A stretch of DNA of 6,396 bases from an uncultured bacterium (GTDB taxonomy: Bacteria > Bacteroidota > Bacteroidia > Bacteroidales > Paludibacteraceae): assembly GCA_946183755.1 (NCBI GenBank), contig CAMHCZ010000108.1:1-6396 (forward strand), given 5' to 3'. The translations under genes and the position numbers were made by a program. The notes beneath the pieces are model-generated. The model did no database searches. It was not told the origin of the DNA and saw nothing but the letters and a program-made list of their open reading frames with translations. Below, one piece after another: positions 5,992 through 6,396 of the stretch. Each line of letters opens with the position of its first letter. Positions within the stretch are counted from its first letter, which is position 1.

Positions 5992-6022
5992 CAAAGAAAA
6001 GAATATTTGCAGAGATATGCAA
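5992..6022 (-). promoter_or_regulatory. Weak candidate promoter for the thioredoxin operon
   Basis: On the minus strand TTG (6022-6020) is 20 nt from TTTCTTTG (5999-5992), one mismatch from TAnnTTTG. The spacing is right, but transcription would start only a few bases before the ATG at 5983, giving a nearly leaderless message. It is listed as the best match in the 139-nt divergent intergenic region, not as a firm call. Confidence 0.3.
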
Positions 6023-6122
6023 CACAAGCGGATGCGAAAGAGATATTTTGGCGGATGGGAAAGACAAATAAAACAGATGAGATTTCATATCTTTCGGAAA
6101 AATAGACAAGAATTTCAGAAAC

Positions 6123-6396
6123 ATGAACAGACTAGTTCTTATCGGCAACGGATTTGATTTGGCTCACGGTCTCAAAACCAGTTACAAGGATTTTATACAA
6201 TGGTATTGGGAAGAACGAATTTTCAAGTTGAAAACAGAATATAGTGGTGAAAGCAGTGACGAGCTTTGCACTATCAAGCTAACAACAAAAGACATGGATA
6301 TCCAATCATGGCATACTTATATTTTCAGTACTGGTCACACTACCACACCCAACAACGAACTGTATATGTTTTTAAAAGAGAATCGTAACATTTGTG
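6123..6396 (+). CDS. AbiH-family abortive infection protein (5' part, cut by window end)
   Basis: The reading frame is open from the ATG at 6123 to the end of the window (91 residues plus one base), so the C-terminus is missing. The N-terminus MNRLVLIGNGFDLAHGLKTS, followed by YKDFIQWYW, matches the signature start of the AbiH family (hydrophobic strand, then GNGFDLAHGLKTSY-DF). AbiH was first described in Lactococcus as a phage abortive-infection protein; the mechanism is poorly known. Members are usually roughly 250-400 residues, so most of the gene lies outside. The GNGFD loop looks like a nucleotide- or phosphate-binding turn, which is inference. By hand count G+C is about 37% here, against roughly 50-60% in sampled lines of the SpmA-SpmB gene, in keeping with horizontal gain. 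It is divergent from the thioredoxin gene, with 139 nt between the two start codons; no clear promoter was found (TATCTTTC at 6088-6095 is one base off the -7 consensus, with no partner). Confidence 0.85.
   Translation, partial: MNRLVLIGNGFDLAHGLKTSYKDFIQWYWEERIFKLKTEYSGESSDELCTIKLTTKDMDIQSWHTYIFSTGHTTTPNNELYMFLKENRNIC

Noticed and set aside
5984..6148. N-terminal extension of the thioredoxin frame (55 extra residues from an ATG at 6148)
   Set aside because: It would bury the clear lipoprotein signal peptide starting at 5983 and overlap the start of the AbiH-family gene; the added residues look like translated intergenic DNA.

Overview
The window looks like chromosomal DNA from a member of the Bacteroidales (Bacteroidota), possibly Prevotella- or Bacteroides-like; the genus cannot be fixed from sequence alone. 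The signs are BspA-type leucine-rich repeats, an SpmA-SpmB fusion in a non-Bacillota setting, a DUF4834-type small membrane protein, A-rich leaders instead of strong Shine-Dalgarno sites, and promoter-like elements close to the Bacteroidetes TTTG / TAnnTTTG consensus. Arg AGA and Ile ATA codons are used heavily in the plus-strand genes.

Left third (plus strand): a secreted beta-barrel outer membrane porin-like protein (34-1419), a 163-nt leader region with competing inverted repeats, a small secreted leucine-rich-repeat protein (1583-2302), and a polytopic inner-membrane SpmA-SpmB fusion (2303-3556). The fusion's ATG follows the repeat protein's stop codon with no base between them. A stem-loop at 3577-3608 closes this block and also terminates the genes converging from the right.

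Right half (minus strand, read right to left): a lipoprotein thioredoxin (5983 down to 5525), a DUF4834-like membrane protein 7 nt downstream (5517-5266), a tRNA-Phe(GAA) with its own promoter and a very strong intrinsic terminator, a four-helix membrane-anchored metallophosphoesterase (5044-3935), and a 94-residue conserved membrane protein (3894-3610) with its own likely promoter. At the right edge, divergent from the thioredoxin, the start of an AbiH-family abortive-infection gene (6123 onward) is cut by the window end. It is visibly more AT-rich than the genes on the left and is the only accessory/defence element seen.

The functional picture is mostly envelope housekeeping: an outer membrane channel, a secreted repeat protein, inner membrane transport-like and phosphoesterase proteins, and periplasmic redox. 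No clearly new multi-gene system is visible. The best leads are the AbiH gene and whatever follows it, the fused-junction LRR/SpmAB pair, the switch-like inverted repeats before the LRR gene, and the phosphoesterase gene that has almost no room for its own promoter after the tRNA terminator. No gene-free stretch exceeds 300 bases.
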